Shown piece after piece: positions 48,292 to 60,600 of a stretch of DNA of 64,000 nt. Made by a program: the position numbers and the translations under genes. The stretch covers positions 36,593,043 to 36,657,042 of the forward strand of contig NC_079202.1 in assembly GCF_026745355.1 (NCBI RefSeq), written 5' to 3'. The notes beneath the pieces were generated by a model, which searched no databases, was not told where the DNA came from, and saw only the letters and a list, made by a program, of their open reading frames with translations. Every line of letters starts with the position of its first letter. Positions within the stretch are counted from its first letter, which is position 1. This DNA comes from Beta vulgaris subsp. vulgaris. Taxonomy: Eukaryota; Streptophyta; Magnoliopsida; Caryophyllales; Amaranthaceae.

Positions 48292-50180
48292 ATATTATCA
48301 ATCACGAAAATCATGAAAAATATCATGAAAGATGTCCATAGAATTTATTTTCACTTCAAGAGTTGATATTTGGAGAGAGAAAACACTTTTTTTTGGGGGA
48401 GGGGGAGAAAACACTTTGTTAGTATATCTATCTAATACTATAAAACAAAATCACTTAGCTACGACCAAATTTGTTAAGTATTTTCGAATATGTTCACTAC
48501 ATGACGAACTCAAGGTATTACAAATCTAATGTTTCGAATGATAAGTGAACATTCAAATTTGTGAAGCATTTTCATGGTTTGTCTTTGACAACATGATTTC
48601 AAGGATATGCTGAGAGAAACTACAACTACATACGAGAACATTTAGTTTAGTAATAGTGTATTTTATTTGCGAACTATAGTCATTTCCCACAAATTTCAGT
48701 CGGATTTCAGTAAAGCTTAATTTTGTTAAGTATATTATAAAATTACAATTAGTATCAGGTGCATCTGATGTATAATAAATTATTATTAGTAGAAAAATTC
48801 ACTTTAAGTCATAATGGGTCGCTTTTAAGTCAATATCGGTCATTTTTAGGTTAATATTGGTATTTTTAAATCAATAAGTAATTTTCAGACAAGTATTGTA
48901 TCCGGTGAATTGATGACTATTGAAACATATTGGACAAGCTATAAAATTATAGTTAAATGCTATAAAATTATATGATTAATATTATGTATTTCAAAAATAT
49001 CTTTAAGTATTTTTAAAACATGGGGTGAATATTAAATGTTGAACAAAATGTGAGGGTTAATTTAGTTTAACTGAAACTTATGGGTCTACATTGCACAATT
49101 GGTTATCAAAGTGAGAGAATTCAACTTGCCGCATAAAGATGATCATGTATTTTGTTTGGTAGAATTTACAACTAGGACAAACAAAGCAAATGGAAAAAAT
49201 ATTCAATATATGGTTCATTATCTTATAGTTTATCAACTTTTGTCGGAATCACGAAATGTGGAAATATGATCATGTTTTTTTATGAGAAAGAGAATAGTAA
49301 AGAATATGATAATCACCATTAATTCCAAATATCCTGGAATGTTATAAGCTTTTAGCCCATGTCAAACACAATCTCATTTATTTTTTATGTTTTAGGGTCA
49401 AGAAAAGTTAGTTTTGTGAATAAAAAATGCATAATGAAAGAGTTTGGAAAGTTACATATTGTCAGTGATTGCCACAACTTATATAGTACATCAGTAGGAG
49501 TCGTATACAACAAAGGATATAGTTTCCCATAAAAAAACAAAGGATATAGTTTCCCATAAAAAAACAAAGGATAATATAGTTTACGTACAAAAGGATGAAA
49601 GTCAACTATGAGTAGATCAACTAAGAAGATATCTACGCTAAGATATTTACCTAATCTACTGAACAAGATCAGTACAACTATTATTAAGCTACAAGTAACA
49701 ATATGATAATGTTTGACAGTTGGGTAAGACGTTGGGCTTTACTCATGTGGTGTTGTAAGGAGATGCACTTAATGTCTGCAACTCTATTTGTAAGGAGCTA
49801 GATGGTGCTTGCCCTTTTTTTCTTGATATTCTAAAAAGAAAATGATGAATTTTCATATTATTCCTATTCTCATATCAATTTTTTCATCTATTTACTTATA
49901 GTAAATATATGCAGAATGTGTCATATTTGAAAATGCGATGGCTTCACGTAGTTAATAATGTCATTATAAGTTGATTATATGAAAAGTTATCATCTAGATA
50001 AATATTTGTTTCATATATAGATTTGTAAATGATAAGTCGTTTTTAGTTGCATATAGGTAGGTATTAAGTCTCTTTTTCATGAAGGTTTTAGTGCATATTA
50101 GATCTAATTGCATCATTTGGACATTCTTTTGAACCATTATGTTATTTCGAGATACTTTTGGCTCTTTTCTGTGATTTTCA
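48292..50180. other. AT-rich intergenic DNA, nothing recognised
   Basis: No coding similarity on either strand. A short local triplication of AAAAAAACAAAGGATA(TA)GTTT lies at about 49505-49575. No terminal repeats were found. Confidence 0.55.
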
Positions 50181-51510
50181 GGTTATTAAGATCGATTGTG
50201 ACTAAGAGAAGCTAATATGGTTCGTATATGGTCTAGATGGCGATTTCCGGATGCGAGAAGATGAGTTTGAGTGTTTTGGGGTTGAAGGGAATTAATGACG
50301 ATGTTGAAGAATACTTTCTTTGCGGGACCAAGCAGAACTTCGCTTGCCCACGCACCAAGGCAGACGCCCAAGCAGATGCTCGCTTGCCCACGCACCAAGG
50401 CGCACGCCCAAGCGAGATCCCGCTTGCTCGTGCATAATTGTAAACCAAAGCATCAAAACCTTCTGTTTCGCGTGCACGCCCAAGCAGAATTCTGCTTGAT
50501 CGTGCACGGTGTTGCACGCCTGTGCAACTTCTCGCTCGACCGTGCAAGATGTTGCCCGACTATTTTCACGACTTTAAATTATTTCCTTTTCTAGTTTATG
50601 GAGGCATTATTAGGTTTTGTTAAACATACTTTTTGAGTACTTTTTCATTATTAGAAAAGAGCGTAGAACTTTTTATAGAGCTTTTGAGAGGAAACTCCAG
50701 TATTGAACCTTGAATCCTACAAGTTTGATCCATTCAAGTAAAGACTAAGTTTTTTAATTTCCTCTTTCCTTTATTCAAATTATGTCTTTTGATTTATTTA
50801 TCAATTGCTTTGTTATTTCAATTATGAGTGAGTAGTTTTATAATATAGGGTTAAGTTGAACCCTAGCAATGATTAATACATGAATTCCTCCCATAATCCC
50901 AATTTGATGTGATTAATTGTTCTTGTTTGATTGAATTGTGCTTATTTTCATTATCATGCTAGGGATAGGTGATTTTGAATTGATTCCTTAATTATGTCTT
51001 GTTGATTCAATCAAGAGTATGAGTATCTCTCTGGGAATAATTAAGTAGATAGGATTACTAGGAATTTATTTGTGATGTCATGTTTAATGTCTCTTTCTTG
51101 CATGATTCCATGGAAATATGTTTGATTGCTTGTTTAGAGTAGCCATAGGTACTCGGGAGACATATTTGGTAGTTATGGAGTGCATTACACATTTTGAATC
51201 ATTGATTATGTTTATTGGGATGGGAATTATTCATGTATTATTCGTGCTAGTGGGGATACTTAATTCTAGGTGCTTTTATTGATTGATTTTACCTTGTGTG
51301 CTCTATGTAGTTGTCATTATTTAGCGTTATTATTAGTTCAACACCTTCTCCATCATTGTTTGTCACTTGTTTAGTTAAATTGAGTCGACATTTCTAGTAG
51401 TGTTTGATACTGTTTGTCTCTGTGGATTCGACCTTGACTTTCCCTTCTACATAGTTAGGATGTTAGTTAGGAAATTATTTTTATTAGGTGCGCGACACGC
51501 CTAGCAGTTA
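50181..51510 (+). repeat. LTR-like sequence, possible solo LTR 3' portion
   Basis: The order resembles the R-U5 part of long plant gypsy LTRs: a patch of imperfect repeats around CGCTTGCCCACGCACCAAGG and CACGCCCAAGC (50335-50540), then a long AT-rich tract, then GTGGATTCGACCTTGAC near 51422 and GGTGCGCGACACGCCTAGCA near 51488. No TG start, target duplication or coding region could be fixed. Confidence 0.4.
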
Positions 51511-51540
51511 ACATAGATGTAGTTAGTTTTGCCTCCATAG

Positions 51541-53890
51541 ATTTACAAAGTTATAATACAACAAGAATCACAAAAGGTATTAGTGTTATAGTTCAATAAT
51601 AATTAATTGTTAGAATATTTTCTATTTAGATAACACGCGTGATGTTCTGTCAATGAAGTGTACACCAACATCATATGAAATAATTAAGTTGCTACATCAC
51701 AAAGGAGAGGGGTTGAGTGAGACTATAGAATTCGGGAGCGAAAATAGTTGCATGAAGGAGTGACAGTAATAGTGCATAATATCATTTTATTTGAACATCT
51801 AAACGAAGCAATGTGTTAAGTGAATACTTTTTCATTGGATAGGTTGAACTATAGTGTTGGAGACTTTTCATAGTATGTTTCTTTGTATATCTTGCTGCTT
51901 ATGTACAAAATATTTGGTTATGATAAATATGTAAAAGAAATAAATTAATTGATTTGTATAAATTTCGAAACGTTTACTTTCTACATTGGTTTTCTTAGGT
52001 TTAAATTACCTAAACTATGTACTATGCTTTACCTTACCAGGGTTAAAACCTTCTAGAATTTTTTGTTGTTCAATCTATTATATAAGGTGTTGATGTAATC
52101 ACAACCTAATATACTCCCAGCTTCTTTCAAGGATTTAGTTAAGCAAAAAACTTGAATAAAATCAAATTGAGAAATTGCTTTCATACCGTCAAAAACAACC
52201 TACAAGCAAAGGAGCTTTGATCATTCTGAGAATCACATCAAGTGATATTAGTGAAGATATTTTAATTAGTAAGATGCAATAAGTATTGATTTACTTATTG
52301 TTCTTAGGCCGGTGTTCATAGATTGATATTTTTTTGTGCCCAAATTCCAAACTTGATGTGCTGAATTTTCTTAAATATAATAATTAGATTTAAAAGTTAT
52401 AATACAACAAGGATTGCAAAAGCTATAAGTGTTAGTTCAATAACAATTAATTGTCAAGAGTATCTTTTATTTTAGATAACTCGCGCGGTATTCAGTTAAT
52501 TAAGTGTACACCAACATTAGATGAGTTAATTGATACTATATCATAAAATATAAGGGTTGAGCCATAATAAGGAATTCAGGAGCAAAAATGGTTGCATGAA
52601 GGAGTGTCAGTAATAATGAAAATTGTCATTTTATCTAAACTTCTAAATGAAGCAATGGGTTAAGCGGATATTTTTTCATTAGATATATAGGTTGAATTAT
52701 AGTGTTAGAGAATCTAATAAATGCTTCTACAAAATTAAATAAAAGAACAACCAAAGTGGTACACTATACAATAGGGTATCATTCTGTTCATTTTTTATTC
52801 CTTATTAAAAACAAAAAAGGCCAATAAATTCATTCGAATTCATATAAGTTCACATAAAATCTAATAAAAATTAATAAGCTCGGTGAGTTCAGACAAAGTC
52901 AGTTCAACAAAAATAAAAAGAAAATAAAGTTAGACATAATCATAAAATAAGGTCTAATAAATTCATATTTGTTCAAATAAATTCAGTTAAGATTTAATAA
53001 TGACTAATAAGTTCAAAGAGTTAGGTTTATTTCCAAATGTAAGAAAACATATTGATTATATTATTGAGACATTTACGCAATCCTATTAATCATACTGTAT
53101 AAGTTAAAACATTCATAAATCCAAACTTGATGTGTTGAATTTTCTTAAATATAATATTTTGATTTACAAAGTTATAAAACAACAAGGATTGAAAAAGCTA
53201 TAACTATTAGATCAACAACAATTAATTGTTAAGAATATTTTTATGATAGATAACATGCGCGGTGTTGAGTCAATGAAGTGTACACGAAATCAGACAGGTT
53301 CATTGATACTATATCACAAAGTAGAGGGGTTGAGCGAGACAACGGAATTCGGGAGCGGTAATGGTTGCATGAAAGAGTGATAGTAATAGTGCAAATTGTC
53401 ATTTTATAAGAACCTCTGAATGAAGCAATGGGTTAAAGCGAATACTTTTTCTTTAGATAGGTTAAACTATAGTGTTAGAGAATCTAATAAATGGATCTAC
53501 AGACTTAATTAAATAAAAGAACAACTAAAGTGGTGTACCATACGATACGGTACCATTTTTTTCCAGTCCTTATTGAAAACAAAAAAGTTCATTAAATTCT
53601 GTCAAATTCATATAACTTCACATAAAATCTAATAAGAATTAATATGCCCGGATAAGTTCAAACAAAGTTAGTTCAGCAAAAATAAGAAAAAATAAAGTTT
53701 AACGTATTCATAAAATACGATATAATAAATTCATATTTGTTCAAATAAATTCGGTTAAGATTATCTTATGATGACTAATAAGTTTAAAAGAGTGGGTTTA
53801 TTTTAAATTGTAAGAAAATCGATTGATTATATTATTGAGATATATATGCAATCCTATTAATTATATTATATAAGTTTAAATAGTCATAAG
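51541..53890 (+). repeat. Three diverged copies of a ~0.8-kb unit
   Basis: The blocks beginning at about 51541, 52388 and 53160 share in order GATTTACAAAGTTATAATAC-like sequence, AATTAATTGT, GATAACNCGCG(T/C)G, TCAATGAAGTGTACAC, GGGGTTGAG, GGAATTCGGGAGC, GGTTGCATGAAGGAGTG and GATAGGTTGAACTATAGTGTT. The second and third units also share the following 400 bp (AAATAAAAGAACAACCAAAGTGG, AAAATAAAGTT, AATAAGTTCA). No coding capacity or paired ends were recognised. GC-rich ATAACNCGCGCGG resembles Helitron 3' hairpin regions, weakly. Confidence 0.8.
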
Positions 53891-54602
53891 AGCAAATGTG
53901 ACATGCTCAATTTCCTAAAACATAATATTTAGATAGCAACAGTAATAATACTCCCTCCATTTCTTTTTGTTCTACACACTTTTCTTTCTGATATGTTTCT
54001 TTTTAATCTAACATTTTTTGCATTTTCTATTCTTGATAACATGTTTGAGCTACTTTCTCCTCTTTTTCCACCTATGTCATCTACATTTAGATATTTTAAC
54101 CCATTTTTAGTTTCTCTCTTTCTCTCTCACTTTTCAGGATCTCTCGACACCTTTTCAATTTGAGTTTTTCAGTTTCTCACTTTATTTGTCTTTATGCATA
54201 TATTAGAATTCAAATTTCTAAGAAATATGTATATTATGAGCCATGAAGTTAGCATTTAGAGATAAGGGGGTTAAATCTTACCTATATTTGTGTTGGAATT
54301 GGGTATGATTTAGGAAAATAACATGTGGGATAACGAAAATAATATTTATCAACAAATTGCTAGATTATCTATAAAAATTCCTAATCTAAATGTTAAAAAA
54401 AATATGAAAACAAATTATTTACAAAGTCTGTTGTACCATAAAGATAAAAATTATTAGCAAATACGTCCTCTGTTCTAAAATAAACGAAACAAGGGGGGCA
54501 CGAGAATAAAGGAGAGGAGAGCGATAAAGAGAAATATAAAAGGGATTCATATGATGAAGATAGAGAAAGATAATGTAATTGCCAATATAACTATGCTTAT
54601 TG

Positions 54603-56033
54603 AACGAAAAAATTCGCGTGCATCATGCACGGGCGCAACAAGATCTATAAGGAATTTGTTGTGGATGAATTATGCGAATTCATGAATTGGATACTAAGTT
54701 TAGGAGACGGAAAAGTTGGGTGTCCTAACGATGATGAAGCCATAATCGAGGTTGCAAAAGATATCCTTATAGATCCTAGGGCAGATCCAGTTTCATCAAT
54801 TGTTGATAGCACATACCTAGAACTACAATAGCATATTTGGGAAGCGAAATACTTCTAAGAAAGAGCTATTTTGTCGCCAACAATTGATCGAGATAGTGGA
54901 GATAGTCAATGATCATGTTCTATCTACCATTCCCAAGGAAGAGAAAGTGTATTTGAGTTCGGATGCTATAAGCAAAAGAAGAAGACAATTTTGGAGTACA
55001 TGAAATATACTCCACTGAGTTCTCCAAGATGCTTAGGACTCCCGAATCATAGCATAGAGGTTGGTGCGCCACTTATGCTTCTAAGTAATATTGATCAAAT
55101 ATCTGGATTATGTAATGACACGAGGTTAATTGTCAATCATTTAGGCAATCGTGTTATTGAAGCTATTGTTTTTTTCGAAAGCAATGTAATGTCGGAGAAA
55201 AAATATTTATCCCAAGAATGACACTAACCGTGTTTGACTCCACCAAATTTCCTATAAGATTTCAGAGACGACGATTCCTTGTAGGAAGCACCAACACATC
55301 TCCATTATATAAGGGAAGGGGGGAACAATCGTGTCCTCTTTTGAAATGCCTATTTTGCCCCCCTTCCTATTTTAAATTACAATTTCACTTACCAATCAAA
55401 GGGGCTTCAAACAAAAATACCAAAAATATAATTATAACAATCACTCACAAGTCAACTAAAATCATAAAATTGCATAATTTACATTATGCAAATTGCTAAA
55501 ATAAGAAAACTTTATAAAAACTTAAAAATTCACTTACAAACTACAGCCTATGGAAAAATTGACTTGAAATTAAAGTGTCCACTTTCTTTACAATTTATGA
55601 AGTACTGTACTTAATTTAAAAAATCAACTAATAAATTATAATATTAGAAATCATAAATAAATTCAATAAAATTTCTATTTTGTTCATAGAATTTAACTTT
55701 GAAATGTAAAAAAAAAAAACACAAAAAGAATGGTGAGAGACTTAAGTGACAGAAACTAAACCAATCAAATTTTGCAACTAAAAACAATTATACTTTGTAT
55801 GTCTAATGTTCAAATTTCAAAAAATTCTAGTTGACTAGTAAAGGGAGAGCGCTATACCCACTTGAGCTAATAACTCTTATCCTTTTTACATTTGTAATTT
55901 GTGTTTTTCACCATTCTTACATTATGATTTTATTATTTTTTGTAATTTATGTCATTGTTATTATGTGACTTCTTTTAAATATATAATAAAATAATAAATA
56001 CTCCCGTGCATTATGCACGAATCCTAAAACTAG
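54603..56033 (+). mobile_element. 3' part of a Helitron with RepHel helicase remnant
   Basis: The C-terminal end of a PIF1-like (RepHel) helicase is followed by about 700 bp of AT-rich DNA and a Helitron 3' terminus: stem CGTGCA / TGCACG (56005-56010 and 56014-56019) with a 3-base loop, then ATCCTAAAACTAG ending at 56033 and a T. The 5' end of the element was not found, so it is truncated or rearranged. A similar palindrome, CGTGCATCATGCACG (54616-54630), lies directly upstream of the helicase piece. Confidence 0.75.
54625..55330 (+). pseudogene. Helitron PIF1-like helicase, C-terminal fragment
   Basis: The RepHel helicase unwinds DNA during rolling-circle transposition. The frame 54625-54831 gives FMNWILSLGDGKVGCPNDDE. 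After stops, 54991-55221 gives LGLPNHSIEVGAPLMLLSNI and DQISGLCNDTRLIVNHLGN. A last piece at 55218-55290 gives MTLTVFDSTKFPIRFQRRRF. These are the ordered C-terminal motifs of plant Helitron helicases. The Rep domain and the Walker motifs are missing. Confidence 0.85.
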
Positions 56034-56179
56034 TGTAGTTTTAGAAAAAAAAAAATTACTATACATTAAATACGTATTCACTTTTTGACTTCCTAACAAT
56101 TCCCACAAATTGTAAATTTTTATGGAAAATAATAATTCTCATTGCAACAAACAATCATTTAGGTCATCGTCATCACTTA
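56034..56179. other. Spacer between Helitron and PIGB first exon
   Basis: AT-rich DNA immediately upstream of the pyrimidine- and CG-richer stretch taken as PIGB exon 1. It may include the promoter. No clear TATA box position was chosen. Confidence 0.4.
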
Positions 56180-56344
56180 TTCCTCACAGTGATCTCGTCG
56201 CTCCTCCTCATCATAGCTTCTGCTCGCGCGACGCCGGCGACCACATCGGGTACCCCGTCGCCCAATGTTGACGACCCCCACCTTCCTCGCACGTTGCTGA
56301 CGACCCCCTCCACACTCTTGCCGGAATCAGAAGAGCCACACCAG
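56180..56344 (+). other. PIGB: Probable non-coding first exon of PIGB
   Basis: A GC-richer stretch (CTCGTCGCTCC, GCGCGACGCCGGCGACC) ends in a good donor, CACACCAG/GTAACTTT at 56344/56345. The next convincing acceptor is TTGTTGTTGTAG at 57682, one base before the coding start. An upstream ATG at about 56254 opens a frame of a dozen codons. The 5' limit is a guess from composition. Alternatively it is exon 1 of an unrelated transcript. Confidence 0.5.
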
Positions 56345-57682
56345 GTAACTTTCTTGAACCTTTAATTCTTTTTGAACAAGATTTTTGATTGTTTTCATGT
56401 AATTTGAATGTGTTTTGAGTTGCCCATGAGTCAAAGGTAGTTAAATTTCTGTGCTTTGTGTTTAGCTATATGAATAATCAAACTCAAATTGAAGTGCCTC
56501 TGTTTAAACTAGTGGTTCTAATTACATTATACATAATTTTTAAACTCAAATTTGATTGCATATTTGCGTAGCCGAGTGTTGATGTCCGATGTTCAGTTCT
56601 CCAGATTTGTGTTTTGCACGAATGCTGTGCAATTGTGAACTTCTGATGTGGGTTAATACTTTGTTTATAATCTATATCATATTTGTATCTTTATCACTTC
56701 AGGCAACAATTATACTTGGGAACTTTTTTTTCCCATTTATGATACAGGATAGCTGAAGGTCTGTTATGATTGAGTGCTTAGGAGTTTTATTGCTGAACTA
56801 TTTATGCCGTACTGTGAAATGTTATTAAGTAATCAAGAAAGTAAGGTACTTCATATCTTTGCTTAGATTTCCGAAATCTAGCTGGTTCTATTTGCTTCTT
56901 TGGTTCTTCCCTGCACTGTTTCCGTAATTACATGAAATCTCCATTGCAAACAACAGAATAGGACAGGTCAGGTCTACCAGAAGCATTAGTGTTTGGCTCC
57001 ATATTTTGAGAAACACTATCATCTAGATTATGCATGCATTACTTTGCAAACTTCAGTCAACCACAAAAACCTGCCCTTGTTACTATCATTTGCTGAGGAG
57101 ATATATGTAATGGATTTTATGTTTTCACTGTTTGTCAATCTCATATTTTTTTTTTATATAAAAAGGTAAAATTAACCATGGTTAAGTTCTAAAATTTTAG
57201 ATGTTGTATTTAGCTTTTTTTTTTGCTGTATATAGCACACCTCTAGACCATAACTTCTTTCCTTTTGCATTTAATTAATGTTCATTTTCTCGTTATTTAC
57301 CAAATTGCCACAGTTCTAGTTTGTACAAAACGGTTCTGAATTCAGCAACCCTCTTTCTCATGAACTCACCCACCTCAAGTGGAACCACCCCTTACAGTCA
57401 CAACAACCACTCAACCACCGACGACACACCAACAAAGATAGATAAAAACAGACCACCCTCCACCGCCCACCAACACCGACCAACACACCAATTTGGTAAG
57501 GGACTTTGATACGAACGAAGCAGATATGACCCGGACATTTCTTGGGGGAAAGAAATGCCCTTTTGATGAATTTGTTTAAGCAGCATAGTTCTAGATACAT
57601 TATGCTGGTGCTTATGCTCTGAAATAGAGGCATGGAAAATGTTCAGAATGATCCTAGTTTTTTCTTCTTGTTGTTGTTGTAG
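56345..57682 (+). other. Probable 5'-UTR intron of PIGB
   Basis: A 1.3-kb intron inferred between the GC-rich first exon and the coding exon, T-rich as usual for plant introns. Small frames at 57321-57509 and 57358-57633 have no recognised similarity and may be noise or a skipped UTR exon. Confidence 0.45.
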
Positions 57683-57683
57683 A

Positions 57684-60600
57684 ATGATGAGAATGAGACA
57701 AAATGCTAGTGCTGCAGCTGAAAAAAGGGAAACAGAAGTTCCGGTGGCTGTCCATGATGACACAAAGAACAATTCGGATTCTGATGGATCATGTAGAAGG
57801 GTGTTTTACCTTTGTGTGGGTGTGCGTATGTTGAACTCATTAGTAGTGCAGACATATTTTAACCCTGATGAGCACTGGCAGTCTCTTGAAGTTGCTCATC
57901 GCCTTGTGTTTGGGTACGCAGAATTTTAATTGATCAAAAAGGTCTTTTTTTCACTTTCAATCCTTTAATTCTCAATAGGGTAGACTGCCATTTTTGCTTT
58001 GGTATTGCAGATATGGACATCTTACATGGGAATGGAAGAGGGGAATTCGAAGCTACTTGCATCCACTCTTGTTTGCTCTTCTTTATAAAATCCTAGCTTT
58101 TCTTCATCTTGATACTCCTTGGCTTATGGTACCTCTTTGCAATCCTATTTCCTTCCGTATTTGAGTGGATTGAAGAGACTGAGAGGGTGACATGACATTC
58201 TGATGATTCTTAATTATGATTTTTTCAGATGAAGGCGCCGCGTCTGCTGCAATCTGTTTTTGCTGCTGTATGTGATTTGTATTTGTACAAGTTTTCTAAC
58301 ATGATTTTTGGGAATCAGGTTGCCCGGTGGACAGTATCCTTCTGTTATTTCGTATTTGCAATTTTATGATGTTTGTGCTAGATTGCTTTAAATGCTCCAA
58401 TTATTGACTGTTTTCATAGGAAAGAAATGTGGTTGCTTCAATTGTAGTAAGCTGGTGAAAGTGTGAAACACGCAGAGTCGCAGAAGCGACATCTTGCAGG
58501 TGTTACATCTTGCTTTGCTACCATAGCTCTGTTAGTTGACTGATTGGAATTTTTTTGGTTATCATGGTAAATTTACGAGTGTACCGAGTTTTAGATTATA
58601 GGTGAAGTATACTTTTAAAAACTCAATGGTATAATTTAATAGGGAAATTGGACCATCTAAGTATCTATAGGGACTAAAATATGAGTATTAGCTTTTCTTA
58701 TATGTACATCAACTGTTTCAATATGCTTAACAGCCCTAATAGCATATTATAATGGCTGATGTGGCAAGTAACGAATTTGAATCGTAGTTGATGTGATTTC
58801 GGAACACACGTTATAGAATGACAGCCAGTGACGCAGGAAGTTGTAAATGCATCATAAATGGCCTCCAGATAACAGAACAACTCACTTGCTTCCATTGTTG
58901 ATTAATACATTCCCATTCGAGCTGTACTTAACTCATACTTACAGCTTTTCTCTCACCTTACAAACTGGTTCGTGTTTTTCTGTTGTACAAGAACTTTATC
59001 AAACAGCTTAGAGGCTGTTCTTACTGTAGTTAGTTTGTATTATTGGCCATGCATGAGAGTCAGCTCTGGTAAAATGTCTTCAAGTTCAAGAAGGTGGGCT
59101 TTGGCTGTTGCTGCATTAGCCTGTGCTGTTCGTCCAACCAGTGCTATAGTATGGTTGTATGTTGGTTTTGTTGAGCTCCTCATGGCGTCAGATAAATTGA
59201 AATTCATCTTTCTTGAGGCCGCTCCTATTGGGTTGGTACTACTACTTATCTTCTACGTTTTCTCCTGCTCTCGCGTTTAAGTATTGCTGATATGGTACTT
59301 ATTAGACCTTGTAAAAATCAGGAGCCTATTTTAAATTAGTGCTGTGTGGAGTGTAGAAACATAACACTCAATTTTTATGTCCAATATTTCTCTTGAATCT
59401 TGTTAAATCAGCTCGATGTCAAATAATAACTGGCTTCAATTCATCATTAATGCTAGAGCAACGGGGGGGGGGGGGGGGGAGGGGGGAGGGGGGAGTAAAA
59501 TGCTGGTGATCCTTCAATTCCTCTTAGAATGCTAAAGCATTATGTCAATTTAACTTTATTGTCTTGTCTCAAAATTTTGTTCAAGGAAGGACTTTAATAT
59601 ACTTTTCGGCACTCCATGTGACTCACTGCACAATTCGTAAAGATATAGTATATGAGAAGGGGATTTTTCTTTGAGGTTCTGTCATGCTACGAGAAATATA
59701 GTGGTAACTGGCAAGAGTCTTGTTTGAGTATAGCGTTCCTTGTAAAGAAATGATGTAATTGTGATTGCTCCATATAGTGATAACAAATCAATTCCTGTTT
59801 CTTTTGTTTTTACCTATACTTCTTTGTTGGATAGCTGAGGATGACTTCAACTGCCCTAAATCTAGAGAAAAGCTGTTATATACATGCTGTAGAAGCAATA
59901 GGGACCACTTCAAGGGAACTGAACAGTCTTCTTTAATTGGATTTAGCTTCAATGAACCAATTCCGTTTACCATAGATGTAACTGCATCCCTGACCATTAC
60001 ATGTTAAAAGTTTTAATTACTCTCTTTGAAAATTGCAGTCATTTGCTCATTGCCCAAGTATGAGAAGGAAAGCAGGAGGTATCTTTTAGGGATGATGTAG
60101 TGTAAATTGAGGATTTATGTTGAGGATTTATGTATATAGTAAGGGAGAAAAGAGGCATGCAGAGTTGAGGCTGTATAATTGAATCTGGCTGTCTGGCCCC
60201 TTCCAGGCTTTCAAACTTCAAAGTTATATATCTAGCTAGACTCAGAAAGTTTTTAGCTGAGTTGGTTGATATGTACACTTATTAGCTTCACACCTCCACG
60301 TCATGTGTGAATTTTATTTTGAAACAGATCTGTATTTTTCTCCTTATAAATACCTTTTTTTATCTTACACAGCTTTTAGATCCAGGGCTCCCAACATACC
60401 TTTTGGATTTTTTCCTTGGTAAAGAGGCTTCTGCTTCAAGTATTAATAATGAGTAGAGCTGATGTTATACCTCTTGAGATGCATGTACATGGAAAACCAG
60501 GACTATAATATACTATTTTGCACTCCATGTGACTCATTGCACAATTTGTAAAGATATGGGATGTGAGAAGGGGATTTTTCTTTGAGGTTCTGTCATTGCT

